Source: Anaerobacillus isosaccharinicus
GTDB taxonomy: Bacteria > Bacillota > Bacilli > Bacillales > Anaerobacillaceae
DNA: 64,000 bases
Direction: 5' to 3'
NCBI RefSeq assembly: GCF_001866075.3
Contig: NZ_CP063356.1
Location: forward strand, 3,896,164-3,960,163
The notes beneath the pieces were generated by a model, which had not been told where the DNA came from, searched no databases, and saw nothing but the letters and a program-made list of their open reading frames with translations. The translations under genes were made by a program, and so were the position numbers. Below, in pieces: positions 26,346-35,960 of the stretch (position 1 is its first letter; the number at the start of each line of letters is the position of its first letter).

Positions 26346-27980
26346 TTATCTCCGTTTTTCATGCATGTACTTTAGCCATTTTTTTAACTTAATACTGAAT
26401 ACAAAATACCCCACACTAGAAACAAAGGATATTCCTGCTGAAAGCTGCATAATCAACGAATGCGATGTATAAATTCCTGTTGCAACTCCGATAAGTCCAA
26501 GCAGTGTTAGTTGAAATAGCTGCTTTTTATAGTTTTCATAAATTGTGAATTGAAAATGCCTTCTTTGTTCTGTTTCCTTGATTTGTTCGAATTTTTGCGG
26601 TGCTTTTAAAAACTCTGTAGCAGAATGCATGACCTTGAATAATGGTTGAGACTGTATCCAGTACCAGATAAAAGACCATTTTTTATTGCCTTGCTTATTT
26701 AGCCAATCGAGAAAAATAGGTTTTACTAGGTGAATCAACTCTTTCTCTGGAACTAAATTTCGGATAGTCCCTTCAATTGTAATAAAAGAGCGTCCTAAAA
26801 AAACAAAACGTGTTGGAACTTGAATTGGAAGGGCTTGAAGCATGTCGTTCATTTCTAGCTTTAAAGCGATAAGGTCCATTTCCTTCAATTGAGCTGGGTG
26901 GAAAGACATTAATTCAGCCAACAAGTTTTCTATCGTTCTCGAATCAGCTCCTGGTTGTAAAAATCCTAATTGTGTTAAGTAGTCTACTGATTTAGGATAA
27001 TTTTTAGATAGGATACTTTCGATAAGCGCTTCAAAATTTGTTGCATCTCTTTTCGAAATTTCGCCTGTCATCCCAAAATCAAGTAAGATGATCTTTCCTT
27101 CTGTTGAGACTAGTACATTGCCTGGATGTGGATCTGCGTGAAACATGCCAGGCTCAAGCCATTGCGGTAGGAATACTTCAATAAGCCGTCCTGCCAACTC
27201 TTGCCGACTTAAGTTTAATTGATCCAACGCTTGTTCATCGGTTAGTCTAATTCCTCTCACCCATTCCATCACAAGTACCTTGGATGTACTTAGCTCCGTA
27301 TACACATCAGGAATTTTTACGGCTTCATTATCTTTATATCGATCTTTAAAATAAAGTAACGTATTTCGTTCTTTTGCAAAATCAAGCTCTCGTTCAATCA
27401 CCTGTTTAAGTTCTTTAAATAAGACTATTAAGTTGATAAAGCCTTTTGGAAGAGGAATTAAGTAATGAGCAAACCAGATAATAATACCTAAAGTACGAAA
27501 ATCAGTCTGTACGATTGAAGATATATTTGGACGCTGCACCTTAATGGCAACCTCTGTTCCATCTTTCAGCACACCTTTATAAACTTCGCCAATAGAAGCA
27601 GAGGCAATTGCCTCTTTTTCGATGGAAAGAAAATGATGTTCAATGGAACCTCCCCACTCAGCTTCAAGAATTATCTTTATCTCTTCCCATTCAGAAGGAG
27701 GAACTTTATCTGTAAGATCTTGTATTTGAGAGATAAAGGCGCTAGGAAGCAAATCGGCACGAATACTTAGAATTTGGCCGACTTTGATTAGTAACCCTTC
27801 TAATTCAAATAATGTTTTTCGAAATCGTTTTCCGATTTTCTCCCACAATAGTTCCCACTCGGGATCAGTTTTTTTTGTGATCTTATACCAATAAATCTGA
27901 ATGAAGATAACAAAGGCCATGGAAAGTACCTTTGTCATTCGCCCTAATTTATTATTTGTCTTCAACACGTATTCACTCAT
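26346..27980 (-). CDS. ABC1/AarF/UbiB-family atypical protein kinase
   Basis: A 544-residue membrane-associated kinase-like protein. Family features are the KxGQ motif LIKVGQILSIRADLLP (about residues 64-79), the Ala-rich loop ASASIGEVYKG in place of the usual P-loop, VAIKVQRP with the ATP-binding lysine, FHADPHPGNVLV and LLDFGMTG (the metal-binding DFG). Two hydrophobic segments occupy the C-terminal 60 residues. Family members are tied to ubiquinone or other isoprenoid lipid metabolism as ATPases. It probably forms an operon with the two genes before it (gaps 30 and 36 nt). Confidence 0.88.
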   Translation of the reverse strand: MSEYVLKTNNKLGRMTKVLSMAFVIFIQIYWYKITKKTDPEWELLWEKIGKRFRKTLFELEGLLIKVGQILSIRADLLPSAFISQIQDLTDKVPPSEWEEIKIILEAEWGGSIEHHFLSIEKEAIASASIGEVYKGVLKDGTEVAIKVQRPNISSIVQTDFRTLGIIIWFAHYLIPLPKGFINLIVLFKELKQVIERELDFAKERNTLLYFKDRYKDNEAVKIPDVYTELSTSKVLVMEWVRGIRLTDEQALDQLNLSRQELAGRLIEVFLPQWLEPGMFHADPHPGNVLVSTEGKIILLDFGMTGEISKRDATNFEALIESILSKNYPKSVDYLTQLGFLQPGADSRTIENLLAELMSFHPAQLKEMDLIALKLEMNDMLQALPIQVPTRFVFLGRSFITIEGTIRNLVPEKELIHLVKPIFLDWLNKQGNKKWSFIWYWIQSQPLFKVMHSATEFLKAPQKFEQIKETEQRRHFQFTIYENYKKQLFQLTLLGLIGVATGIYTSHSLIMQLSAGISFVSSVGYFVFSIKLKKWLKYMHEKRR

Positions 27981-28016
27981 TTCTAATTGAGAGATTCTAT
28001 TTTAGTAATCTAGAAA

Positions 28017-28796
28017 TTAATTTTTCAGAAAAAATAATAGTTCTGTTTTCTCACCGACTTTTTCGAAACCACATTTTTCATACATTTCCATGGCAGTATT
28101 GTCACTTTCTGTAATTAAGTAAGCGTGTTCGATATTGTTATGAAAAGCTTTCTCTAAAAGATGTTTAAGTACCGAAGTTCCAAAGCCTTTCCTCTGGTAT
28201 GCTTCTAGAATATCGAAATCTTCCATTTTAACAATTTCCTGTGACTGCATATACTCAATATTCCCAATTGCAGTTTCACCACTATAACAGACAAAGAGTT
28301 GCACAGCCTTATCGTTATTTCTATAAACGCTTGCTTGTCCATTAATCCTACGTTGGGCGAAATCAAGTCCCATTCCTTCTGTATTTACAGCTATGTCAAC
28401 ATTGATCCCATCATCTAAGACTTGTTTCGTATCCGCACATAAAATTTTGCATTCTGGATTTCCATTTAATTCATTATATTTATTAGTGTTTATATACAAG
28501 AAGTTATAGATACATATTTCGGGTTTAATAGGGAGGTTTTCTAGTAGTGTTTCACTAACAGAATGATACGTCTCAACTCGAAAGAACCCTTTTGCTTTCG
28601 TTTCTTCTTTATCTAGTTCATTTAATATGTACTCAACTAATCCTTCTTTAGATTTGTATAAAGTGAAATTATGAGTGTACATGTCTGGTATAGCAGAGTT
28701 AGTAAATGTCAACGTATGATCACTTTCCACAACCTCAGAAAACATTTTAATATAGTCAATTTCAGTATCTTGTAATTTATCGATTAGATTTTTCAT
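28017..28796 (-). CDS. GNAT family N-acetyltransferase
   Basis: A 259-residue protein whose C-terminal 100 residues form a GNAT domain: the acetyl-CoA loop AYQRKGFGTSVLKHLL (R-x-x-G-x-G/A) followed by ESDNTAMEMYEKCGFEKVGE. The N-terminal 140 residues show an alpha/beta pattern without clear motifs. Substrate unknown. It lies 30 nt after the coiled-coil gene and 36 nt before the ABC1 gene. Confidence 0.82.
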   Translation of the reverse strand: MKNLIDKLQDTEIDYIKMFSEVVESDHTLTFTNSAIPDMYTHNFTLYKSKEGLVEYILNELDKEETKAKGFFRVETYHSVSETLLENLPIKPEICIYNFLYINTNKYNELNGNPECKILCADTKQVLDDGINVDIAVNTEGMGLDFAQRRINGQASVYRNNDKAVQLFVCYSGETAIGNIEYMQSQEIVKMEDFDILEAYQRKGFGTSVLKHLLEKAFHNNIEHAYLITESDNTAMEMYEKCGFEKVGEKTELLFFLKN

Positions 28797-28826
28797 GATC
28801 TTTTCTAATCTCCTTTAGATTGAGAG

Positions 28827-29768
28827 TTATTGAGCTAATTCAAGCAGCTGTTTTCTTTCTGCTGCGATTTGCTTAAATTCGTATTCATGGTGATTTTGTT
28901 GTTCTCGTAACTGTCTTAGTAGACCGTCAACCGTTGTTTTTGTAGATTCAACTTGCTTAATAGAATCGGTGATTTTGCCATGAACAACCCAGTCAACAAT
29001 CAGACCATCAAAAAAGTAATCAGCAAACGTTAACATGCCACTAAATTGAAGGTCGATATGGCCATGATTGACAACATCTTTTAACTCCTCTTGGAAATGG
29101 CGTATGTAAGTTTGGGCTTGATGAACATGATTTTTTGCATCGTCAATATGACCATGTTTAATCGCGGTTGTAATCATACCACCACCAACCATATCCCAAG
29201 TAGACCAGCCTCTTGCTTTTTCTAATGAATTAAGTGCTGTAGAAAGAGCGCGGGAAGTACCGTTCCCTGCGTCGATCGCTTCTTGATACTCTTTTAACGA
29301 TGCCTTTAACTCTGCTTGCTTATCGGATAGCTCATATAATTGTTCGCTCCAAATTGACTGTTCGTCGTGGATTAGTCGTTCTTTTTCAATGAGAAGAAGT
29401 TGGTAGTCACGATCGGCGTGTCTGACTGTCTCAAGCTTAGCTGTCAGTTCAGCTATTTCTGTTTTCATTTCTTCCATTGTTTCAACTGCTTCTTCATATT
29501 TTAATTGAGCAGCTAAAGATTCTTGCTGTTCTTGATCTAATTTCTCTAATTTCTTACCGATAATCGTATAAAAAATGTTTGTTAGGGAGATCTTCTCAAG
29601 CTTCTCCACATCTTTTTGTTCTTTTAAAAGTTGGTTTTTAAGTTGGCTGGTTTTCTGGTTTTGCTCATTTAAATACTCGCTTGCTCTTGCTAGATGCTCT
29701 TCATACTTTCGTTTCTTCCACTGTGCTTCTTTTATGGCTTCAAGACGTGTGTTTAAGTCAGTAAACAT
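28827..29768 (-). CDS. Coiled-coil protein of unknown function
   Basis: A 313-residue cytoplasmic protein, nearly all helical. Long heptad-like stretches run over residues 1-170 and 270-313; between them lies ARGWSTWDMVGGGMITTAIKHG (key W-S-T-W-D and GGG, about 183-205) and a His-rich block (HIDDAKNHVHQAQ). I do not recognise the family by name, though the W-S-T-W-D element looks conserved in Bacillaceae proteins. First gene of a probable operon with the GNAT and ABC1 genes. Confidence 0.65.
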   Translation of the reverse strand: MFTDLNTRLEAIKEAQWKKRKYEEHLARASEYLNEQNQKTSQLKNQLLKEQKDVEKLEKISLTNIFYTIIGKKLEKLDQEQQESLAAQLKYEEAVETMEEMKTEIAELTAKLETVRHADRDYQLLLIEKERLIHDEQSIWSEQLYELSDKQAELKASLKEYQEAIDAGNGTSRALSTALNSLEKARGWSTWDMVGGGMITTAIKHGHIDDAKNHVHQAQTYIRHFQEELKDVVNHGHIDLQFSGMLTFADYFFDGLIVDWVVHGKITDSIKQVESTKTTVDGLLRQLREQQNHHEYEFKQIAAERKQLLELAQ

Positions 29769-29838
29769 GTTGTATCACTCCTATTAAGTATTAGGGAGCT
29801 AGAAATGTTCATAGGGGTTAATTCATTAGTGGTTGCAC

Positions 29839-29868
29839 ATCTTAATTTACACATGGGTAAATTAAGAT
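29839..29868. repeat. Perfect hairpin upstream of the coiled-coil gene
   Basis: 11-bp arms ATCTTAATTTA and TAAATTAAGAT with an 8-nt loop, then AATTTTTATTT on the plus strand. It lies about 70 nt before the coiled-coil start and could end the alkyltransferase-like transcript or bind a regulator. Confidence 0.5.
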
Positions 29869-29981
29869 AATTTTTATTTGAGATGGCATAAGCTTTTGAG
29901 CTTTCCTCTTGTTTTTATATACTAGTTTCCTTCTCCCTAGTTATTGGTACGATTTTGGCAATAAAAAAGTTTCGTTTTGGT

Positions 29982-30287
29982 TTAGGGTTGCCACTGATAT
30001 TTTTCTAAATCAACATTTCCATTTAGGGCTACTTCAACGCCTTCAATTTCGAGGTTCATTATTTGATCGTTATAGGATTCATCATTTTGAAGGCCGATTT
30101 GTCCCTTTGCGTTAATTACCCTGTGCCAAGGCAGTTGATACTTCTTGCTCATTGAATGAAGGATTCGGACAACTTGACGAGCTGCACGGGGACTTCCAGC
30201 TAGCTTTGCAATCTGCCCATAGGTCATAACCTTGCCTTCTGGGATGGTTTGAATAATGTGAATTACTTTTTCGGTAAAAGGAGTCAC
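29982..30287 (-). CDS. Alkyltransferase-like protein (MGMT family lacking the acceptor cysteine)
   Basis: A 101-residue protein of the O6-alkylguanine-DNA alkyltransferase DNA-binding domain. The active-site motif PCHRV is here PWHRV in LPWHRVINAKGQIG (about residues 53-66), so the protein cannot take up the alkyl group. The helix-turn-helix with arginine finger (VMTYGQIAKLAGSPRAARQV) is intact. Proteins of this type bind O6-alkylguanine and hand it to nucleotide excision repair. The start is GTG 8 nt after AAAGGA. Confidence 0.88.
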   Translation of the reverse strand: MTPFTEKVIHIIQTIPEGKVMTYGQIAKLAGSPRAARQVVRILHSMSKKYQLPWHRVINAKGQIGLQNDESYNDQIMNLEIEGVEVALNGNVDLEKYQWQP

Positions 30288-30454
30288 AATTGTTGTCCTT
30301 TCTATAAACAGTCTACTTCTAATGGAGCCATGCGCCTATACATCTAGAGTTCACAAACCATGAGTTCGTTCAAAACAATTATTTCATTTAAAGTTAGTAT
30401 TAACAATCCTCAATTTAAACGGATTTCGTGAAGTTCTGGAAAACTAAAAAAAGG

Positions 30455-30478
30455 TTACAACTCATGTCCAAGTTGTAA
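30455..30478. terminator. Hairpin, possible terminator
   Basis: 8-bp arms TTACAACT and AGTTGTAA with an 8-nt loop, followed by TTTA; second structure downstream of fabF. Confidence 0.45.
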
Positions 30479-30502
30479 TTTACTATCTTCTAATATGACA
30501 AA

Positions 30503-30528
30503 AAGAGGATGCAATGGAACATCCTCTT
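30503..30528 (-). terminator. Terminator after fabF
   Basis: 9-bp arms AAGAGGATG and CATCCTCTT with an 8-nt loop; on the minus strand the stem runs into CTCTTTTTG. Confidence 0.75.
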
Positions 30529-30535
30529 AGGAAAA

Positions 30536-31774
30536 TTACTGATATTTCTTAAACGCTAACGTAACATTATGTCCGCCAAATCCAAGAGAATTGGAGATCA
30601 CAACATTAACGTCAGCTTTCTTTGCCTTATTTGGAACATAATCTAAATCAAGCTCTTCGTCTGGTGTCTCGTAGCCAATCGTCGCAGGAATAATTCCGTC
30701 TCTGATGGCTAACAATGAAAAAATTGCTTCAATGGCACCGGCAGCTCCTAGTAAGTGACCAGTCATTGATTTAGTCGAACTAACTGAAAGCTTATATGCG
30801 TGGTCGCCAAACACCTCTTTAATTGCTTGTGTTTCATATAAGTCATTGTAATGAGTGCTTGTGCCGTGGGCATTAATATAATCGACTTGGTCAGGTGTAA
30901 CGCCTGCGTCTTGTAGCGCTAATTTCATGGCACGTTGTCCACCTTCTCCATTTGGAGCTGGTGTTGTAATATGATAAGCGTCACCTGTTGCTCCGTAACC
31001 GACAAGTTCACCGTAAATTTGAGCACCACGAGCTAAGGCATGCTCTAATTCTTCTAAAATAATAATTCCTGAACCTTCAGCAATGACGAATCCGTCACGA
31101 CTTTTATCAAAAGGGCGACTCGCTGTCGTTGGATCTGGATTTGTAGATAAAGCGGTCATGTTTGAGAACCCAGCAACTGTCATTTCAGTAATCGCGGATT
31201 CTGTTCCGCCGGTAATCATCATATCCATTTCCCCACTTTGAATCGTGCGGAAAGCATCACCAATCGAATTGGCGCCTGATGCACATGCTGTAACTGAACA
31301 GTTATTTATTCCTTTTGCTCCTAATTCAATGGAGACACGACCAGCTGCCATGTCAGGAATAAGCATTGGAATGATGAATGGACTTACCCTTTTTGGACCT
31401 TTTTCTAAAAACTTCTTATGCTGCTCTTCAAAAGAATCTAATCCGCCAATTCCAGAGCCAATCCAAACACCAATGCGTTCTGCGTTAACATCTTCTCCAA
31501 TTGTAACGCCTGCATCTAGAATGGCCATTTTACTTGCAGCAATGGCTAGCTGTGTATAGCGTCCCATTCGGCGTGCTTCTTTGCCGTCCATAAAAGCTTC
31601 AGGTTGAAAGTCTTTTACTTCACCTGCCACTTTAACAGTGAATCTTTCTGTATCAATCCGGGTCATTAGTGCAATTCCTGAAACACTATTTTTAATATTG
31701 TCCCAAGTTGTTGCTGCATCATTTCCTACTGGAGTTACTGCTCCAATTCCTGTAACTACAACTCTTTTTTTCAT
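30536..31774 (-). CDS. fabF: Beta-ketoacyl-ACP synthase II
   Basis: FabF (412 residues, normal length) elongates acyl-ACP with malonyl-ACP in fatty acid synthesis. The catalytic cysteine lies in [12 protein letters not shown] (about C164), the two histidines in [11 protein letters not shown] and [14 protein letters not shown] precedes the ATG. It follows fabH by 23 nt, the arrangement of the B. subtilis fabHA-fabF operon, which is under FapR. Confidence 0.96.
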   Translation of the reverse strand: MKKRVVVTGIGAVTPVGNDAATTWDNIKNSVSGIALMTRIDTERFTVKVAGEVKDFQPEAFMDGKEARRMGRYTQLAIAASKMAILDAGVTIGEDVNAERIGVWIGSGIGGLDSFEEQHKKFLEKGPKRVSPFIIPMLIPDMAAGRVSIELGAKGINNCSVTACASGANSIGDAFRTIQSGEMDMMITGGTESAITEMTVAGFSNMTALSTNPDPTTASRPFDKSRDGFVIAEGSGIIILEELEHALARGAQIYGELVGYGATGDAYHITTPAPNGEGGQRAMKLALQDAGVTPDQVDYINAHGTSTHYNDLYETQAIKEVFGDHAYKLSVSSTKSMTGHLLGAAGAIEAIFSLLAIRDGIIPATIGYETPDEELDLDYVPNKAKKADVNVVISNSLGFGGHNVTLAFKKYQ

Positions 31775-31797
31775 TTTTCCATTCTCCCCTCAAGCAT

Positions 31798-32742
31798 TTA
31801 TTTGCCCCATCTTAAACAAATGGAACCCCATGTTAAACCGCCACCAAAGCCCACAATCACGACAACATCACCGTCGTTAATTTTACCGCTTTCAATTTCG
31901 GATAACAGAGCTAACGGAATTGATGCTGCGGAGGTGTTCCCATGTTTTGTAACGGTTGTTGATACTTTATTTTTATCTAAGCCAAGCCGTTCTCTAGCTG
32001 CATCAATAATCCGGACGTTTGCTTGGTGTGGAATGAGAAAATCGACATCCTCAGTGTTTAAACCCGCTTTTTTAATTACGGCTAGACTTGAATCAGGCAT
32101 TTGTCTTACTGCAAATTTAAATACTTCTCTACCGTTCATTGTGACGAAATTTGTTTTATTATCGACTAATAAGTGCTTTCCACCAGTGCCATCAGCGCCA
32201 ATTTCAAAAGCTAAAATCCCTTTTCCTTCAGAAACCTCACTTAAAATAACGGCACCGGCTCCATCTCCAAATAAAACAGAAGTATTTCGATCATCCCAAT
32301 CAACAATTTTTGAAAATTTCTCACTACCGATGACTAACACATTTTTATATGTATTGGAGTCAATGAATTGTTTTCCAGTTACTACTGCATAAACAAAGCC
32401 TGTACATGCAGCACTTAAATCCATAGCCGGGATATTAGGAATTTCTAACGCTTCTTGAACCATACAAGCTACAGACGGAAATACATAATCTGGAGTAGCT
32501 GTTGCTACAATAATTAGATCAATCTCACTAGCATCTATAGAGGCATTTGCTAATGCTCTCTTGGCAGCGATAATTGCCATATCAGAAGTATCCATATCCT
32601 CTAGAGCAATTCGTCGTTCTTCGATACCGGTTCTTGAACTGATCCAATCGGCTGTTGTATCCATAATTGCTTCTAAATCATGATTCGAAACAACGTTTGT
32701 TGGAACATATGAGCCAACTCCAATAATCCCTACACATTTCAT
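31798..32742 (-). CDS. fabH: Beta-ketoacyl-ACP synthase III
   Basis: FabH (314 residues) starts fatty acid synthesis by condensing an acyl-CoA with malonyl-ACP. The catalytic triad is visible: Cys in [12 protein letters not shown] (about C112), His in [12 protein letters not shown] and Asn in [13 protein letters not shown]. In Bacillus this enzyme prefers branched acyl-CoA primers. First gene of the fabH-fabF pair. Confidence 0.96.
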   Translation of the reverse strand: MKCVGIIGVGSYVPTNVVSNHDLEAIMDTTADWISSRTGIEERRIALEDMDTSDMAIIAAKRALANASIDASEIDLIIVATATPDYVFPSVACMVQEALEIPNIPAMDLSAACTGFVYAVVTGKQFIDSNTYKNVLVIGSEKFSKIVDWDDRNTSVLFGDGAGAVILSEVSEGKGILAFEIGADGTGGKHLLVDNKTNFVTMNGREVFKFAVRQMPDSSLAVIKKAGLNTEDVDFLIPHQANVRIIDAARERLGLDKNKVSTTVTKHGNTSAASIPLALLSEIESGKINDGDVVVIVGFGGGLTWGSICLRWGK

Positions 32743-32762
32743 TTCATCACCCTTGCTTTCAA

Positions 32763-32780
32763 TTATGACTAGGTCATAGC
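32763..32780 (-). promoter_or_regulatory. Possible FapR operator
   Basis: The minus strand reads CTATGACCTAGTCATAAT about 20 nt before fabH. It is a near palindrome with the ACCTxGT core of the FapR site (TTAGTACCTGGTACTAA) and matching outer TAA, but the flanks differ, so the assignment is moderate. Confidence 0.45.
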
Positions 32781-32913
32781 ATCTACTGACTATTTTACCT
32801 TAATTTAAATAAAAAAAAAAGCTATATTTGTTTTTCTCAGCAACAAAGAAAACGCAGGTACCGATAGCGAACTAATATTAACTAAATTGAACCATAATTT
32901 TCTAAATAATAAA

Positions 32914-32940
32914 AAAACCACCAAGTAAATGGTGGCTTTT
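32914..32940 (-). terminator. Terminator after the cupredoxin gene
   Basis: Arms AAAACCACC and GGTGGCTTTT with an 8-nt loop; on the minus strand followed by TTTTTTT. Confidence 0.8.
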
Positions 32941-32952
32941 GAGAAATAACTA

Positions 32953-33351
32953 TTAATCTACTACTACTAAATTGATTTTCATGTCGTCGTGGCCTGCCCC
33001 GCATTGAATAGAACAAACAACTTCAAAAGTACCTGATTTTGTTGCTTCAAAAGTAATTGTTTCTGCAACGCCACCTTTGATGTCGTAACCAGCAATTTCT
33101 AGACCGTGGGCACCTTCAACATTATCAAGCTTGATCGTTACCTGATCGCCTTTTTTTACTACTAAATCTTGACTTGTTTCAAATTCAAAGTTTTTTGCTG
33201 TAATTGTAAATTCTTTATCACCAGCTTCAACGTTTGTTTCAACAGCTGCTGGTGTTTCTGTTGCTGGTGCAGCAGTGTCTTTGTCACCACCACATGCTAC
33301 TAATGTTGCCACAACAGTAAGTGAAATAATCATATGTACTAATTTTTTCAT
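32953..33351 (-). CDS. Stand-alone CuA-type cupredoxin lipoprotein
   Basis: A 132-residue lipoprotein. The signal peptide ends in TLVACGG (lipobox, C20), then comes a Thr/Ala/Pro linker and a cupredoxin domain (about 47-132). The ligands have the exact spacing of the CuA centre of cytochrome oxidase subunit II: C113-S-I-Q-C117-G-A-G-H121-D-D-M124, with H82 in EGAHGLEI as the first ligand. It has no membrane helices like true CoxB. Probable role is copper or electron handling outside the membrane. I chose the ATG 9 nt after AAGGGG. Confidence 0.85.
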   Translation of the reverse strand: MKKLVHMIISLTVVATLVACGGDKDTAAPATETPAAVETNVEAGDKEFTITAKNFEFETSQDLVVKKGDQVTIKLDNVEGAHGLEIAGYDIKGGVAETITFEATKSGTFEVVCSIQCGAGHDDMKINLVVVD

Positions 33352-33487
33352 CTTATTCATCCCCTTTTCTTCTTTCCTCTAAATATATATTAGTGGAGTA
33401 ATTAAAATACGACCAAAGATTGTGATAAATTTTCGAATTCTACAACACTAGAATAATGTTAATGTTTTTACCATAACACTCGATTCT

Positions 33488-34708
33488 TTAATTTACAATT
33501 TCTACGATTGTTTGCATCGGTAAATGCTGATAAAGCCATTGAATATCTGAATTGTGCATGCGAATGCAGCCCTTACTCGCATAACTGCCAATGGACGCTG
33601 GATTATTTGTGCCATGGATTCCATATGTATAGCCATTTGTTCCAGGCACATTTAATCCTAGCCAATGACTTCCGAGTGGATTCCTAGAATCACCACCAGG
33701 GATATTTTCTGGGTTAAACCAAGGTTTTTCTACTTTATTAACGATCTTAAATGTCCCTTCAGGTGTGAGTGACGAGTTTTTTCCAGTTGCGATCGGAAAT
33801 GTCCTCACTTGTTCATTATTCAAATAAACAATAAGTTGGTTTGTTCCTTTATTAATCTTTATGCTGTAACTTCCTTTGGGTTGGTTATTAATGATTGAAA
33901 GAGTGGGTATTTGTAAAATCATTCCGGCCTTCACATCAATCGTTGGATTTTTAATCCCATTAAACGTTGCAAGAGGATCTTGATATTGTGACGCCTGATA
34001 ATAGTTCATTGTAATGCTAAAAAGGGTTTCTCCTTGTTTTACCTCATGAAAAGCAGTGATAAGCGGATCTGGAAGTTCTAAGACCATCCCTGCTTTTATG
34101 TCAGTGGAAGGATTTTTTATATTATTATAATCCGCTACCTTACTTTGAAAACTGCCACTCAAATAATATTTCATCGTAATGCTAAACAATGTTTCGTTTG
34201 ACTGGACAACATGGCTAACGACTTGTTTTGCGGATGGTTTTAAAGGTACAGGTACTGGTTCTTTATTTGTTTGGGGTGCAACTTCAGTTTTAACTACTAC
34301 TTGTTCCGTTTCAGTTTTCGTTTCTTTTTCTATTAAATGAACTGCCGATACTTCTGGCTTTTTACTTTTGCTATGTAAAGCCTTTTCATCTTCTTTTCCA
34401 ATCGTTTCTTGTCCAGGTATTTCTTCAACGGTACTTACTGAAATGAGAGTCTCTGTGCTTGGTGAGTGCTGACCAAGATTTAAATTCTCTTCAAATGGAG
34501 AGGCTTCTGATTTAGACTCTATTGTAAGACTCTCTTGTAATGGCACAAAGTTAGGTTTAATTGAAGCCACAAAATCACTTGTAAATACACCTAAACTATA
34601 AACAATGATAACCATAAGAATAATAGGGATAATAAACTTTTTCTTTTTCACTTTATGTCTTTTTTTTCGTGTTGTTGACCTTTGCTCTAGACGATTATGT
34701 ATTGACAT
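33488..34708 (-). CDS. L,D-transpeptidase with two LysM domains
   Basis: A 406-residue, membrane-anchored cell wall enzyme. Order: basic N-tail, one membrane helix (about 25-45), a long Glu/Thr/Pro linker, two LysM repeats (about 165-215 and 222-270, each with ETLFSITM), and a YkuD catalytic domain at about 280-406. The active site HGTNNPASIG...SKGCIRM has the catalytic cysteine and histidine. It links or trims peptidoglycan. I chose ATG 34708 (after AAGGATG); the frame extends 13 codons further without a site. Confidence 0.88.
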   Translation of the reverse strand: MSIHNRLEQRSTTRKKRHKVKKKKFIIPIILMVIIVYSLGVFTSDFVASIKPNFVPLQESLTIESKSEASPFEENLNLGQHSPSTETLISVSTVEEIPGQETIGKEDEKALHSKSKKPEVSAVHLIEKETKTETEQVVVKTEVAPQTNKEPVPVPLKPSAKQVVSHVVQSNETLFSITMKYYLSGSFQSKVADYNNIKNPSTDIKAGMVLELPDPLITAFHEVKQGETLFSITMNYYQASQYQDPLATFNGIKNPTIDVKAGMILQIPTLSIINNQPKGSYSIKINKGTNQLIVYLNNEQVRTFPIATGKNSSLTPEGTFKIVNKVEKPWFNPENIPGGDSRNPLGSHWLGLNVPGTNGYTYGIHGTNNPASIGSYASKGCIRMHNSDIQWLYQHLPMQTIVEIVN

Positions 34709-34915
34709 CGATGCTTCATCCTTCTCTATTTTCAGTAATATTTGCACAATGTAGCAATTATTTCACATTGAACCAGAAATTTCTGCGATTTTTGACAAAA
34801 TAGGACTGAAAAACAAAAAAATCCACCTTAATCTCTACTACGTGATAATTATTCTGTGTGAAATTGTAACTATTTCTATTTTCATTTTCGCTAGTAAGGA
34901 CTATAGGCATAAAAA

Positions 34916-34942
34916 AACAATACCCCACGTTGAGGTATCGTT
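34916..34942 (-). terminator. Terminator after the radical SAM gene
   Basis: Arms AACAATACC and GGTATCGTT with one mismatch and a 9-nt loop; on the minus strand followed by a T-run of seven. Confidence 0.65.
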
Positions 34943-34948
34943 CCAATT

Positions 34949-35824
34949 TTATCCAAATCGCTTGCGATAGCCGCACTTTCTACATAATTCTTCGACGGCC
35001 TCTCTTCTAGAGAAACCGTTATAAAGGTTATTGGCTCGTTCACCCTCAACAATTTCAGAAAATGGTGTGTCATAAACGTTTCCTAAGTTAATGATACCCT
35101 CGCCATCAAGGCAACATGGGACAACTGTACCATTCGTTAAGATAGCAGCTTGGTTTCTTAAAGCATGGCAAAATCCTTTTCCCTCGTCTTCTTCTTCATG
35201 TAAGGCTGGCCATTTAAATTCATGGTCTTGGTTAAGATAAATCCTTTCGGTAATTTTTACTCCACTACCTGGCTCAACCTTTTCTTCAATTTGAAAATCT
35301 AAATTAAACTCTTTTTCTATTATTGCCAGTGCTTCGCGGTTTCTACTTTTATCAAGATTAGTGGCATTGTCCTGATCTAGGTTCCAAAGTCGAAGGGAAA
35401 CAATCATATTGCTGTTAGCAACGGCTTCCTTTGCGAAAGAAAGAATAGAAGAAATGTATTCAAGTCTATTCGTTGATCCAGCGTGACCATCAAAGCTATG
35501 CAAAGAAAAATTCATTTGTCTAAGTGCAGGTTTCATGAAGATTTTATGCTTCGCTTTTTTTAGAAGTGTACCATTTGTTGTAATGTTTACTTTAAAACCT
35601 TTTTCATGGCTAATATCTAATAGTTGATCAATTTTTGGATGGAGAAGCGGTTCCCCTTTTACATGAAAATAGATATATTTTGTATGTGGTTTAATTTGAT
35701 CTAATATATTTCTAAACTGATCTACTTCTATAAACTGCTTGGCTCGTTCAGTAGGTGGACAAAAGCTGCAAGCAAGATTACAAATGCTCGTAATTTCAAC
35801 ATAAAACTTTTTGAATGTTTTCAT
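34949..35824 (-). CDS. Radical SAM/SPASM domain protein
   Basis: A 291-residue radical SAM enzyme. The 4Fe-4S motif is CNLACSFC (C-x3-C-x2-C, about residues 15-22), with FHVKGEPLLHP as the glycine-rich SAM element. A SPASM-type C-terminus holds further cysteines, FCHALRN, VVPCCLDG and ELCRKCGY, likely to bind an auxiliary cluster. Such enzymes often modify peptides or proteins or act on small molecules. No small peptide gene is adjacent, so the substrate is open. Ends with its own terminator. Confidence 0.85.
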   Translation of the reverse strand: MKTFKKFYVEITSICNLACSFCPPTERAKQFIEVDQFRNILDQIKPHTKYIYFHVKGEPLLHPKIDQLLDISHEKGFKVNITTNGTLLKKAKHKIFMKPALRQMNFSLHSFDGHAGSTNRLEYISSILSFAKEAVANSNMIVSLRLWNLDQDNATNLDKSRNREALAIIEKEFNLDFQIEEKVEPGSGVKITERIYLNQDHEFKWPALHEEEDEGKGFCHALRNQAAILTNGTVVPCCLDGEGIINLGNVYDTPFSEIVEGERANNLYNGFSRREAVEELCRKCGYRKRFG

Positions 35825-35924
35825 GAGTATTCTCTTGCTCCTAGGTGATATTTTTTTACTACTGTGAATGATACCTCATTAGACTTATAAAATGAAGTGA
35901 AAACTATTGGTAGTAGGTTGAAGA

Positions 35925-35956
35925 AAAAAGGCTGACGGTGATCTGTCAGCCTTTTT
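35925..35956 (-). terminator. Terminator after the DUF420 gene
   Basis: Perfect 12-bp arms AAAAAGGCTGAC and GTCAGCCTTTTT with an 8-nt loop. Confidence 0.85.
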
Positions 35957-35960
35957 AGTC

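Noticed and set aside
30359-30430. 23-codon frame starting ATG AGT TCG between the ATL and fabF genes
   Set aside because: No ribosome binding site and no terminator of its own; likely chance.
31802-32392. 196-codon plus-strand frame inside fabH
   Set aside because: It is antisense to a well-conserved gene, has no start signals and shows shadow-type composition.
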